Origin: Pseudoneurospora amorphoporcata
Taxonomy: Eukaryota; Ascomycota; Sordariomycetes; Sordariales; Sordariaceae
Direction of reading: 5' to 3'
NCBI GenBank assembly: GCA_033297205.1
Contig: MU859062.1
Span: 310,001 to 374,000, forward strand
Length of the DNA stretch: 64,000 nucleotides
In this document: positions 14,878 to 25,486 of the stretch, piece after piece
Numbering within the stretch: position 1 is the stretch's first letter
How the letters are laid out: each line of letters starts with the position of its first letter
Notes under the pieces: model-generated
What the model was told of the DNA's origin: nothing
Databases searched by the model: none
What the model saw: only the letters and a program-made list of their open reading frames with translations
Translations under genes and position numbers: made by a program

Positions 14878-16680
14878 ATGTCGGAGCCGCATAGCGTCAG
14901 CGGCGCGAAGCCCGCATACACCTTCGTCGAGACTCCCGCGCAGCCCCTCTCCAACACCGAGAAGCCCAAGGAGGACTGTGGTGTTCGCACCACCACTGTA
15001 TGCATCTATTTCCTTTTCCTGTGATGGAAACACGCGCTTCAAAATCGCGTCCGGTAGAGCTATGCTAACACTTCGCTCCTCGTGTTATAGTTCCCGGCCA
15101 TCAAGAATGCCCCGCTGCCCGCCGATGCTGCCGGCACCGAGAGCTTCTCGAACGTTGCGCTCTTCAGCATCCTCTTCGGTGTCCCCTACTACTTCTCATG
15201 GAAGGTCGGCGGTGGCTTGAAGACCACCCTCTTCTTTGCCCTCTTTACCACTCTTCCCCTGCTTGCCGCCTTCTGGGTGTCCCATTCCATGTTCTCCCCG
15301 CGCAAGAATGAGAAGGCCAGATTCCCCGGTCGCCCGGTGGAGCACTACCTCACCTTCAAGAATCCCGAGGACAAGCTCAAGTACAGCGGCAAGAACAAGA
15401 TCCCCATGGAGACCTTCCACGAGATGTACTTCAACGAGGAGGTTGACTTCAACGGCGATGCCCTCGACGTCATGGAGTACCGCCACGACTGGGCCAGCTT
15501 CCGTTTCACCTATGGCCTGATCAAGTTCTTTTTGACCGGCATGATCCCCGAGGTTCTCATGCACACTCGTTCCCAGGGTATGGTCACCTTCTTCCGCTGC
15601 TGCCGCAGCTACTATGTCTTGAACACCGTGCTAACACTCTGGCGCCACCAGATGAGGAGCAGGTTCGCGACCACTATGACCGCGGTGATGACTTCTACTC
15701 CTGGTTCCTTGGTCCTCGCATGATCTATACCTCCGGTATCATCTCTGACCCCAACAAGGAGGAAACCCTCGAGGAGCTCCAGGATAACAAGCTCGCCATT
15801 GTTTGCGAGAAGGCTGACCTCAAAGAGGGCGAGAGACTGCTCGATATCGGCTGCGGCTGGGGTACGCTCGCCCGCTTCGCCAGTGTCAACTATGGTGTCA
15901 AGGCTACTGGTATCACTCTCGGCCGTAACCAGACCGCTTGGGGTAACAAGGCTCTCCGCACCGCTGGCATTCCCGAGGAGCAGAGCAAGATTCTGTGCAT
16001 GGACTACCGTGATATCCCCGTCCCCGAGGGCAAGTACAACAAGATCACCTGTCTCGAGATGGCTGAGCACGTCGGTGTCCGTCACTTCAAGGGCTTCATG
16101 AAGCAGGTTTACAACATGCTCGATGATGATGGTATCGCTATCTTCCAGCTTGCCGGTCTCCGTAAGAGCTGGCAGTACGAGGACTTGGTCTGGGGTCTCT
16201 TCATGAACAAGCACATTTTCCCCGGTGCCGATGCTTCTACTCCTCTCGGCTGGTACATTGACCAGTTCGAGAAGGCTGGTTTCGAGGTTCGCGCTGTTGA
16301 CACCATTGGTGTCCACTACTCTGCTACTCTTTGGAGGTGGTACCGCAACTGGTTGGCCAACCGTGAGAAGGTTATTGCCAAGTACGGCAAGAGATGGTTC
16401 CGCGTAAGTTTACATTTTTTCTCGGTATTGTCGGTGTTCACATTCTAACTTGCTTCTACAGATCTGGGAGTTCTTCCTCGCCTACTCTACCATCATCGCT
16501 CGCCAAGGTTCTGCCACTTGCTACCAGATGACTCTGGTCAAGAACCTCAACTCTACCCACAGAGCCGAGGCCATCCACAACCAGCAGGGTCTGCTCGGTG
16601 CTCTCAGGAACACCCGCGCCAACCTTAAGGCTTGGGCCCAGGCCAATGCCATCGAGTTCCCCACTGTCCCTGCCAACTAG
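14878..16680 (+). CDS. Sphingolipid C9-methyltransferase
   Basis: SAM-dependent enzyme that adds the C9 methyl branch to the sphingoid base of fungal glucosylceramides, acting at the ER membrane. Four exons: 14878-14997, 15091-15577, 15652-16403 and 16462-16680; introns are 93, 74 and 58 nt and all frames join, giving 525 residues. Two adjacent hydrophobic helices (about residues 55-100: VALFSILFGVPYYFSW and LFFALFTTLPLLAAFWV) anchor the N-terminus. The cyclopropane-fatty-acid-synthase-like catalytic domain follows, with SAM motif I LDIGCGWGTLARFA from about residue 266 and the conserved CLEMAEHVGV segment. The membrane anchors plus the CFA-synthase fold separate the fungal C9-methyltransferases from bacterial CFA synthases, which lack the helices. 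Some fungi carry two paralogues; only one is seen here. Confidence 0.9.
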
Positions 16681-17684
16681 AAGCGGGAAAGGATGACAGA
16701 TGGAGCGACAGACGGTTTGGATGCTCATGACGTTCTCGAAGCTATCCACTGGCCAAGCTAGGATCTTGGCCATGATATGAATGATCGCGAAATGCATCAT
16801 AGAGTCTCGCATATGCCCTAGATCTATGAGACGCATCAGATTGTGTTGAAATGAATATATACCATCGGATAAGTCAGGGCATACGGGGGAGCTTCTCTGT
16901 ATATAGACTTATGACGTGTCTGGCATGACTCTATGGGATTAGACAAAAAATAAGATCGAATGGCACTGGTCACACGACGTGGTTTATGTAGGAATATGTT
17001 TGCAAGGGGCGAGCAAGGCTTCGTACGTCCATTGCGTGTCTTGTTAGTAGTTCTGGCGCGAATAGACCTACGAACAAGGCTTGTTGGAAGTTATCATCAT
17101 CAACTTGATTCATGAGTGGTGTAGCTACAGTGTACCGTCGTGTACCAGATGCTCATTGTCGTAAAGTTGCACCAGACCATTCCTTGAAGGTTGTCTCGCC
17201 TTTGAATGATCAGACCCAGAATCAGCATGATTCGAACGGAAATCAATGCGGTCCCAGGTCTGAGTATTCAATAGTGTCCTTGTCTGTATTTCAGAGATCC
17301 ATTATCCTGACGGTGTTGTCACCAACGTCAAAGCTACAGAGTTCCGAGCAAGGAGTTCAGGTTTGGCATTCAAGGACCGGCAGCAGCAGAAAAAAAAAAA
17401 AAAAAAAAAAAAAAGAAAGGCTTGCGAGACCTAGACTAAAGGACACACGGCGAGGAACCAACGAAAGTCTAATATGAACGTGAGAGAAGCGAATATTCAC
17501 AACAACTTGCAAACTATCATACAACTCCCACTCATCTAAACCTGTCTACCTGTAATTGTAGCTGTCCCTGGGCTAATCTGTTTGACTACCTCGTGTATCC
17601 TCTCCTCAAGATATCGAGTTCTGTTTTGGTCCGTTTTGTTCTGTTAAACCCTCTGACCATATGCTCCTAGCATATGGAGTTCTT

Positions 17685-17719
<35 letters not shown>

Positions 17720-18008
17720 CCTGCATCCTGATGGATGCCAAGTCCTGTTTTCCTCATATGCCCGCTTCTCGTCAGATACTCTCATGGCTCAGAGCCTCAT
17801 GCCCAGCCCAGCCTATACCAACCAACCCTGTCCTCACCCATTATCACCGCCACCCACACCCAAAGTCACAACCTGTGCACATCATATCTGCCCCCCTAAT
17901 CTCCTACTCACACACATCCCATCAATTTCCTCTCCACATCTCCGGACCTCACTTGACCTCCAATACCCTGAGCAGCCTGGGAAGCCCACGCCAGGCTACT
18001 CCTAAACT
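16681..18008. other. Intergenic region with opposed A25 and T30 tracts
   Basis: A 1.3-kb convergent interval. It contains a 25-nt A run at 17390-17414 and a 30-nt T run at 17690-17719. They are complementary, lie 275 bp apart and could pair in a transcript. No gene was recognised. Confidence 0.6.
17390..17719. repeat. A25 and T30 tracts in inverted orientation
   Basis: A25 at 17390-17414 and T30 at 17690-17719 flank 275 bp of unique sequence. They are mutually complementary homopolymers. No target-site duplication or coding remnant is visible between them. Confidence 0.9.
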
Positions 18009-18902
18009 TTACTCCATCCAACCAAGCGGCACCAAAGCAGCAGCAACCTGATCCACTCCCCTCTCCGTCGCCAGCAAGTTATACTGCGATGCAGCATTTC
18101 TCGTGTCCAAGACCTCGACGCGGATGCCCATGCTGTTGATCAGTGTTCTGGTAGCGGGCGAGAGGGGACGAAGGGAAGGGCCGACGCCCAGGATTAGGAG
18201 GTCTGTTATTATTCCTCGCAATTAGTCTCGCTGTTCGTGTGGGGACAGAAAGAAGGGCAAAAAAAAAAAAAAAAAAAAAAAAAAGAGAGAAGAATGAAGG
18301 AAAAAAAAAAAAAAGATTGAAAAGAAAAAGAACATACCAGGCCTAGGCCACAACCTCCCCAAAAAACCCCACTGCTCTTCACTCTCCAGAACCCACTGGC
18401 CTTTTTCATTCACAAGCTTTCTTTTTGGTCCCTTTCCCATTTCCTCATCACCAGCACGAGAAACCACTACCCAAGGCCTCCACTCAAAAGCCTCACCACT
18501 CACCAGCAACACCCCGCTCCCGCCCGTGATTTGCACCCCGCTGTTCAGCGCAAACCCATCATGGAAACACTCGTCTATGGCCGTGGACGGGATGGGTGTC
18601 TGGCCTAGCATGTCCATCTCGCTGAAGTCGGTGGTGGGAGGGGAGTCTGGGATTGGCTCGTTGTTGTGGGCTAGTTTTTGCCTTTTCTGCTTGAGAAGAT
18701 GGGCGGTAGTGGTGAAGCATCTGCTGACATTGCTTTTGGTGGTGGGGGTGGTTATGAGTGATGATGAAGGTGCGGGTGCATGGGAAAATGAGGTTGGTGG
18801 GCGTGAAACTGCAACGCGCGGGGTGGTGGTGAGAGTGAACGCGGTTGTGCGCTGGAGGGCGCGGAGGACGTTTGAGCGCATTGGATTGATTGGTATTGTC
18901 AT
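18009..18902 (-). CDS. Complex I assembly factor, NDUFAF3-like (DUF498 domain)
   Basis: Likely mitochondrial assembly factor for NADH:ubiquinone oxidoreductase. Exons 18338-18902 and 18009-18202 are joined across a 135-nt intron (GTATGT donor, AACAG acceptor), giving 252 residues. The N-terminus is rich in Arg, Ser and Thr with almost no acidic residues up to about residue 80, as expected of a matrix targeting sequence. The DUF498/MTH938-like fold begins at about 93 (IDECFHDGFALNSG, then GSGVLLVSGEAFEWRPW). It ends with the diagnostic DLLILGVGPSLRPLSP, MGIRVEVLDTRNA and VAAALVPLGW. An insertion rich in Lys and Glu (about 150-175) separates the strands and is longer than in animal proteins. 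The intron contains A26 and A14 runs on the plus strand (18259-18284, 18301-18314), so its length is likely to vary between strains. Confidence 0.82.
18259..18314. repeat. A26 and A14 homopolymer tracts inside an intron
   Basis: Two pure A runs on the plus strand (18259-18284 and 18301-18314) read as poly-U in the pre-mRNA of the NDUFAF3-like gene, between its donor and branch region. Slippage-prone microsatellites. Confidence 0.9.
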
Positions 18903-19642
18903 TGTGCCGGTATGCAGGTGAGTTGTTGCGGTTATAGTTGTGGTGATGAGTGGTGGGTTAGGCTGTGTGATGTTAAGAGGTTGAAGGTGAGGTGGTCACA
19001 ATTGGGGAGTTGAGTTCAGAAATCGATAAGAGCTCGACGTCATTCCCGCTAGCAAAAAGATCGGGTGGTGCACGTCCAGAATGTCCCCTTTTGCAAATGA
19101 CACAAACTGTACTGAAAAGTGGTTACTTTAAGGAGCACAATTTACAACTGAGGAAAACAGCACTTGAATTGGGTATATCATTATCACATAAACACAAAGA
19201 TATTGCTGCACAAGTTTTGGCGGTCATATTGAGTGTCTTGCGGTTCATCGTTTTGCAGTCATCCACGGACGCCTTGACGCCCTCCTAAACCTAAGCCAAA
19301 TCTATATATAGAGATATAGCAGAGGCAGGGCAACGCCTAGGCGGCTGTTCTTCTTTCTCCCAGCAGCATTGCCCAGTTGTTCGGTTGGTCGGTGAGAGCA
19401 CGGCTTGAAGTCCAGTTTCATTGATGGAACCTCATTCCGGGGTGAGAAAGCAGCCCTAAGAGAACAAGAGACAACCGTTAAATCCCCGGCTGTATTGTGT
19501 TGCTTTGTTATGGCATCGCAATGCTGTGCAGCCCCCTTTTCCCAATTGAACACCGAAGCAATGAGACCGTCAACCTTGCGCAACCATGTTTGTTGATTTC
19601 CCCCAAGACAAACACCCAAAGAAAGCTGACAATTTAACTTGT
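18903..19642. other. Intergenic region upstream of the NDUFAF3-like gene and downstream of eL34
   Basis: A 740-bp interval between two minus-strand genes. A relatively AT-rich patch lies at about 19080-19260. No conserved coding frame or RNA gene is visible. Confidence 0.5.
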
Positions 19643-20462
19643 TTACTTCTTGGACTTCTCGGCCTGGCTCTGCTCCTTGAGGACCTTCTTGACGATCTTC
19701 TGCTCCTCAATGAGGAAAGCGCGAACGACACGGTCGCGGACGCAGTTGCCGCAGCGGGAACCACCGTAGGCACGCTGGACAGTCTTCTTGGGCTTGGAGA
19801 GCTGAGCGTACTCGCGGGGGCGGAGGGCAGGGACCTGTGTGATAGCAAGGTTCCGGTCAGCATACGTGTTTCGGCGCATCGCAACCGTTACAGTAGTCCA
19901 TGATTCCTCCTCCTTCAAGCTCTGTTGTGCTGGAGGGCCGGGCCACGTTGGCGGTCATAATCTCGTCCCTGTCGTTCTCATCGTGGTCGTCGCCGTCACA
20001 GTCCTCTCCAACTTCCACCACATGCCGGGCAGTACAGTTGATTTCCTCCAGTCCTCCCAAGTTCGTGTACGCTCGTGATTGGTCGTTGGGACGTGGTTCG
20101 TTCTCTGCGCGAGTCGGTCGAGTCGTTTGGTCGTTCGGTTCCTCCCCCCAGCTTATCCCCCTAGTTCGTTGCTTCGCGAAATCGCAAAATATTGTGAATA
20201 ACTTACACCAGGGAGCTTGATGCCGCAGTCACCGCACTTGGGAGCGGTACCACGCTTCTTGATGTGGAGAACACGCAGCTGACCGCCGGGGGTCTTGACA
20301 ACCCGCGTCTTGTTGGACGTGGTGTTGTAGCTGTTGTGCGAGAAGGCGAAAAAGTTAGCCCATCGTGTTCCCCCTTTTCCCGACATTCTCCTCATGGAGA
20401 AATTCAAAAATGATCAAAACTCACGGGTTGCGGCGGCGGTAAGTGACACGGGAAGACGCCAT
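19643..20462 (-). CDS. rpl34: 60S ribosomal protein eL34
   Basis: Component of the large cytosolic ribosomal subunit. Three exons: 20425-20462 ([13 protein letters not shown]), 20207-20330 and 19643-19834, giving 117 residues. Frames join at P13 and at [20 protein letters not shown]. The two CxxC pairs of the eL34 zinc ribbon (CGDCG and CGNC) are present, as are the basic N-terminus and the Lys-rich tail ending KSKK. Intron 1 is 94 nt and starts right after the twelfth codon. Intron 2 is 372 nt, the longest intron in the window. The early first intron is typical of fungal ribosomal protein genes. Confidence 0.96.
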
Positions 20463-21351
20463 TGCTGCGGTGTTGCTGTCGAGTTTCGATGCTGCAAAAC
20501 TATCGCTCACGACTGCGAAGTGGATGAATTTTGAAGATTGGTGGTTAGGAAATTTCTGTGCGGGCGCCCAGCGGAAGCCCCACCCAGCCCCAGTGCGTGG
20601 TGCTTGCCCAGTGCGGTCCGCGAATGCTGGCCAGTCCTGCTTAGGTAATGATGTGGCTGGTGCACAGGTTCACAGCCATCTTGTGGATGAGCACTTGAGT
20701 CTTGAATGACCCGGTCTTGGCAACGCCCAGACGTCGTTGGATTGAAGGGACAGCTGCCGGCGTGCACTGTCCACCTTCAACCTTCAAGCATTCATCAGGG
20801 GCAGCTGTCACGTCACCCCTTTTGTTGACAAGGCCTGGTGATACAATGGATGGGAAAATGTGAACTTCAACGACAATGCTGGCCAGGCTCTGCAAAATCT
20901 GTCTACCACAGTAGGCACCAGCCCGCATGTCTACGTCACCCATGCCAGTTTCCTTGAACACGAATGAAAGAACGTACCACTTCGCATCCTCCCCTCATTT
21001 TATTAGTGACTACACTAGAAATGTTTGCCTCGATCGACATTTAAGATAACGACCAATCGCAATCGTCACTTTGCTTCTCAGACCGCTTCAGTCTTCACTG
21101 CATCCTTCCAAGTGATATGAGCGCAGCCAACTATTCCCATGCAAGAACTGTGCACTCAGAGACTCCCTCTTAACTGCTATTTGATAACTCGCCGGGTATT
21201 ACCAGAGCAGCCCATTGAAGCCGCAATCATATCTTCCGAAACCGACCCTAACTCCAGCGCCAATCCCATACTCCAGAAGCAAATGGCAGTCCTTAGTAAA
21301 AATTATGAATCAAAAAGCATGTATGCTCGTGTCGTGGTCCATCGTTCTTCG
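20463..21351. other. Intergenic region upstream of eL34
   Basis: An 890-bp interval that should hold the eL34 promoter and the 3' end of the next minus-strand gene. A small frame at 20641-20961 (minus) shows no family features. No other element was recognised. Confidence 0.5.
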
Positions 21352-21901
21352 TCAAGACTGCTTGAGCCCGTTGTTTAGCCTTCTCCTCTTCCTCGTCGTC
21401 CACTCGGGATCGTCCCTAGCTCTCCATGGTTTGATGCCCATAGGATTTGTTCGCCGGCTTTCGTTGGCCATGTTAAAGACCTTCTCGGTTTCGGCGCTGC
21501 GAATAGTGTCCTTAAACTGGCGAATTTCCTTCCCCGTATCCTGCACCGCATTTGAAAAGGCGGCGAATGTGTTTTGGGCTGGCGACCATGTTAGCTATGC
21601 AAGTTGCCCCGGATAGGGCTATGGGTATCCGAATGTGTTTGCCCATCGGGCGGAAGACAGCACATACGTGAGGATGGCTTCACGGCCATGGGGTGGAACA
21701 TGCGTGGTATCGCGGAGCGAAGACGCTGAAGCTGTAGGCCCAAGTTAGAATAAGGTCCATAGGGGAATGTCAACCGGTGTGTGTCCGACTTGCCTGCACG
21801 TGCAGCTCGTTCAGGTAGTCAAGCGCATCCTCGAGGCGCTCCTCTTCCTGGAGACTAGCATCTTTGGGCGCTTGCGTTTGGTTGTTTGCCATGGCCGCCA
21901 T
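21352..21901 (-). CDS. Unrecognised helical protein, 132 residues, with a GC-AG intron
   Basis: I do not recognise this family. Exons: 21794-21901, 21668-21731 and 21352-21578. Intron 1 (62 nt) begins with GCAAGT after CAG, the usual context of GC-AG introns, and has a CTAAC branch. Intron 2 (78-89 nt depending on exact ends; boundaries used are 21579-21667) has GTATGT and CTAAC. The joined frame is open for 133 codons and reads ...EERLEDALDYLNELHVQ, LQRLRSAIPRMFHPMAVKPSS, then TFAAFSNAVQDTGKEIRQFK. It ends in a basic tail (WTTRKRRRLNNG) that resembles a nuclear localisation signal. The two predicted amphipathic helices suggest a small subunit of a nuclear complex; this is inference only. Two in-frame ATGs exist at 21901 and 21892. 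Reality as a gene rests on consistent splicing over three exons. Confidence 0.6.
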
Positions 21902-23782
21902 CGAGGATGCGCTCCTGTGCTGGCACTGCGACGGTTCCTTGAGGTGCAAGCAACTCGGACCGCAAGGTTCTAGAACGCGTAGCGAAGGACAGCGTGACAG
22001 CAGGCGCGACTATCCAGAGGGTGAAGGCGGCGATACAACATGGAATGCCAAATGCAATGGCGATCCAGTTCCGCATCCGGTCCTCTATTGAATCGCAGGG
22101 CACCGCAACACTCAGTCCGAGGCCAACTCTCACAACCCAAGCGCAGTTGGAGGGGGGGCTGCGAAGCTAATAACGGAGACAGCAGTCGCCGATGCGAACG
22201 GGATATGTCAGGTGGGGCGGGGATTGACAAGTCCCAGTCGGTCTCGGGCGATGGTGGGAATGGATATCAGGCGCTGGACCAGTCGTTGTTGTCGCCAGGA
22301 CGGTTGGTGAACGTCAACTCGACCGGGAAACGGAAACCCTCGACAGGGACCAGGGGGGTGAACAAGGAAGGAGAATTGGACGCGGAGACAGCAGGAAAGG
22401 CACGCGGCTTGGCTGGTCTCGGGGGCTACTGGTCTGGTGCGTAGGATAGCGCAGGCGTGTAGCGGTACACGTTCTCGGGCAGCTGTCGTTAGAATAATTG
22501 AATCGCGTGCCTGGGGGGGGTCTAGCTGACGGAGAAAGAGCTTGCCAAACTTCAAATGGACCCAGAAAAGGGAGGAATGCGGTGTGGTGTCCAGCGCTCC
22601 GGATTGGCGCAAAGTCGTGGCTGATGGATCGATAATGAAAGTCGGTGCGGGAAAGCGATGAGAGATGGAAGGGCCGAGCTTGGAAAAGCGAAGGGGGTGT
22701 GTCGGTTGTCGGGTGGTGACGAACGGGTGTTCTTATCGAAAGGGTGGGAAAGGTACAGGTACTTTGGCCCAAGGCCCCGGTGAGCGGGCCCAGGCTTCGT
22801 TTCCTTGCGCTTGGAGTCGTCCTTAGATGCATTTGGCTGGGCTTGCCGGAGTGGTGCCTTCGATCCTTCACTGCAGTGCCTCCGGTCCTCGACCAGCAGG
22901 TGGTCCAAGCTCGTATGGATGAATTTTTCGCGGAATTGCCTTGTTGTGCTAGCAAATAACCTGAGGGAAACTTCCATGGGAAAGAGGAGCGAGGGCAAGC
23001 CACCTTCTCAAACTTTGCTCATCAAATTTTCAGACATCACCGGGGCGTGGTTCACAAACAGACAGCTAGGCCGTTAAAAAGCGTCCGAGACGGAACGACC
23101 TTCATCCGAGTGCACGACGTTGATCTCCAGAAAGGCAAAAAGTCCCCGGCATCGAATCGAGGCACTCGCTCACTGGACACTCGACGACAGGTTGCAGTCT
23201 AGCAAGTAGGAAGTGGTTCTCTGACTTGCCTCAAGTCTCTGCTGCTCAAGTCATACCTTACCTCTAGTCTCGACCAAGAACAAGTTCAAGTTCCCGCCTG
23301 TCTCGCACAGCACCGAACCAAGGAAGGACAAGTCTGCCCACTGTGAGTGCTACACACAGTACTACTTTTAACCTGTCACTCATCCCACCTGCCCGCCCAC
23401 CACTCACCTACCACAGACCTGTCCCCCAAGCACACCAAGCACGACCCCAACTGCACACAGTATCCCTCCACTGGCTGCGACTGGCCAAGTCACCACCAAC
23501 AACCTTTCAATTGCTCCCATCAGCACCACACCAAGCAGCAGCAGCAGCAGCAGCAGCACAGCACCACGGCAGCAATTTTGTCCTTCCTGCCCGCCGCTCT
23601 GCTTGTGTTGTGCGTACAACCTGTACGGAGATCCACGGCAGTCCTCTCGAATCCCCCGTCCCGTCACGCATAGTCCCCCGTACCGTACCTCTACCCTACC
23701 TACCTACTACCGGCCGTCCTGCTTACTTTCTTCTCGTCTTCTCGTGTTGGAATAAAAGACAGTCGCTGTCTGCCTGCCGCCA
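21902..23782. other. Divergent intergenic region and leader of the FAR1-like gene
   Basis: A 1.9-kb region. The last 500 bp before 23783 are pyrimidine-rich with a short CAG run (23534-23558). A GTGAGT at about 23342 and a TCAG at about 23522 could bound an intron in the 5' untranslated region. A 229-codon minus frame (22314-23003) is low-complexity Ser/Pro/Arg and was not called. A minus frame at 21855-22133 has a hydrophobic stretch but overlaps the spliced gene below it and was not called. Confidence 0.45.
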
Positions 23783-24409
23783 ATGGAAGCCCACGCCCAG
23801 CCACAACGGTCGCGCAAGCGCCCCTCTCGCACGACCCGCGTCCCTGACGCCGGAAATGGTGCCAGCGCTGCTGTTGGCGCACAGGGCCCTGGAGTGCCAG
23901 TTCCAGTCCCGGTGAGCCAAGGTTGGGGCCAGCACCCCGTCCAGAGCCAGCACCAGCACACTGTGCAGCAGGTCCAGCACCCGTCGCAGCACGGTGTCCC
24001 TCAGCACTCGCAGCACGCCCACCAAACCCACCAGGTCCAGCAGCCACACCCCGGTGCTCACCCACACCAAGCCCATCACCAGCAGGTCCAGGTGCAGCAC
24101 CAGCACCAGCACCAGCATCCGCAGGCCGTGCGCGCCCATCCCGACACGGTGTCTGCTCAACCTCCCACCTTTGCATCGCAACAGCTCGACACCAGATCCC
24201 ACCAGGTCCCGGCCGACACTGACGGCTTGATGAACGGCTACAACGCTCCTCAACACCAGCAGTACCCCGATCCTCCCCCGTCTTCTCTCGCTCCCCAGCA
24301 AGACAACTCCGGCCTCACCTCGCTCAGCAACCTGACCAGCGATAACAGTGCCAGCCATCACCATCAGCAGCGTTCCCAGCATCAGCAACTCCAGCTCCAG
24401 CACCACGCC

Positions 24410-24478
<69 letters not shown>

Positions 24479-25486
24479 CAGGTACAGCAGCAGCAGGCCC
24501 AGCAGGCCCAACAGCAGCAGCAGCGCTCGTCTGTTGCCCCGTCGAGTGCTACGGATCGCGTCAACTTCAACACGTACCCCAATCACTCCGCTCCAAACGA
24601 CTCATCCCCCTCCCCTGTCACCGTGGCCACCTCCAGCGCCGGCTACAACAACCTGTCCGGGTGGACGCAACCCGTGACGAACTCGACCGCGCAGTCCACC
24701 ATGCCGCCCCCTTCACCCGCGCCCGCGCTGGCCCCGCCACCCGAGGGTATTTATCGTACCTTTGAAGACTTGCTGGCCTCGGTTCAAAAGGTTGCGAAGG
24801 ATCAGGGTTACGGAGTTGTCAAGCTGCGTGCCAGCAACTACCGTGAGGGCAAACCGACGCGTTACGACCTTGTGTGTGACCGCGGCGGCGTCAAGTACAG
24901 CAGCACCGCGAAGAAGCGCAATCCCAGCACCCGCAAGGTTGATTGCCCATGGCGCGCGAAGGCGGTTTGTGAAGTCAATCTGGGCAACCAGTGGCGATTT
25001 GCCGTTCAGGAGGCCCGTCACAACCACGAGCCGCGCATACCCGCTGCTGTGCCGGGACAGGAAAACACCCCAATCGCACAAAGCATCCGCAGCATCACCA
25101 ATAAGATTGACCGATTGCAGCACGATCAGACTACGAGCTTCCAGAGGCTAGAGGCCAACGTCTCTACCATTCTGGCACGAATCGACAATATGGAGAAGCG
25201 ACTCGACGCGATAGAAAGTGGCCGCCCATCAATGCTTGGAGGCAACGGTGTGCCCTCGATGGGCACCCCGAGCATGCCTACGGCTAATATGGGAGGCGGA
25301 AATCTTGGTAATGGGCCCATGACGAACGGTGGTATGAGCGGCGGCCACATTGTTGACACTCGGTTGAACAGTATGGAAGCTCGAATGAACGCCATGGAGC
25401 AGCGCGGCAACCCGATGGACAGCCTGCCCATGATGGACGACGACACAGGCCGCCTGGCTATGAATCAAATGATGGTTTCTACGTAG
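23783..25486 (+). CDS. Polyglutamine protein with FAR1/WRKY-GCM1-like DNA-binding domain
   Basis: Probable nuclear DNA-binding protein, single exon, 567 residues. The first 300 residues are low complexity: His/Gln repeats from about 45 to 115, then a pure Gln run of 24 at about 210-233. The only folded region visible is at about 322-417 (GIYRTFEDLLASVQKVAKDQ, then RYDLVCDRGG, VDCPWRAKAVCEV and EARHNHEP). The order of Cys, Cys and His-Asn-His matches the FAR1 zinc domain of the WRKY-GCM1 superfamily, which is shared with Mutator-type transposases. A coiled coil follows at about 432-478 (IRSITNKIDRLQHDQTTSFQ, then NMEKRLDAIE), and the tail is Gly/Met/Asn-rich. No transposase catalytic domain is present, so this looks like a domesticated or stand-alone regulator. 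Its target is unknown. Confidence 0.75.
24410..24481 (+). repeat. CAG/CAA trinucleotide repeat encoding Gln24
   Basis: A 72-nt run of CAG with scattered CAA, in frame, encoding residues 210-233 of the FAR1-like protein. The CAA interruptions should limit slippage. Further Gln-rich sequence continues to about 24525. Confidence 0.95.

Noticed and set aside
15612..16316. 234-codon minus frame across the C9-methyltransferase
   Set aside because: Shadow of the conserved methyltransferase exon on the opposite strand.
21855..22133. Minus frame with a hydrophobic segment (WIAIAFGIPCCIAAFTLWIV)
   Set aside because: It overlaps the spliced 132-residue gene in another frame, and no exon structure could be built around it.
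22314..23003. 229-codon minus frame
   Set aside because: Low-complexity Ser/Pro/Arg composition, no domain, no splice logic; probably leader or promoter DNA.
23723..24586. 287-codon minus frame with long Leu runs, and a Cys-run frame
   Set aside because: Antisense readings of the CAG repeat (CTG = Leu, TGC = Cys). The sense frame carries the conserved domain.
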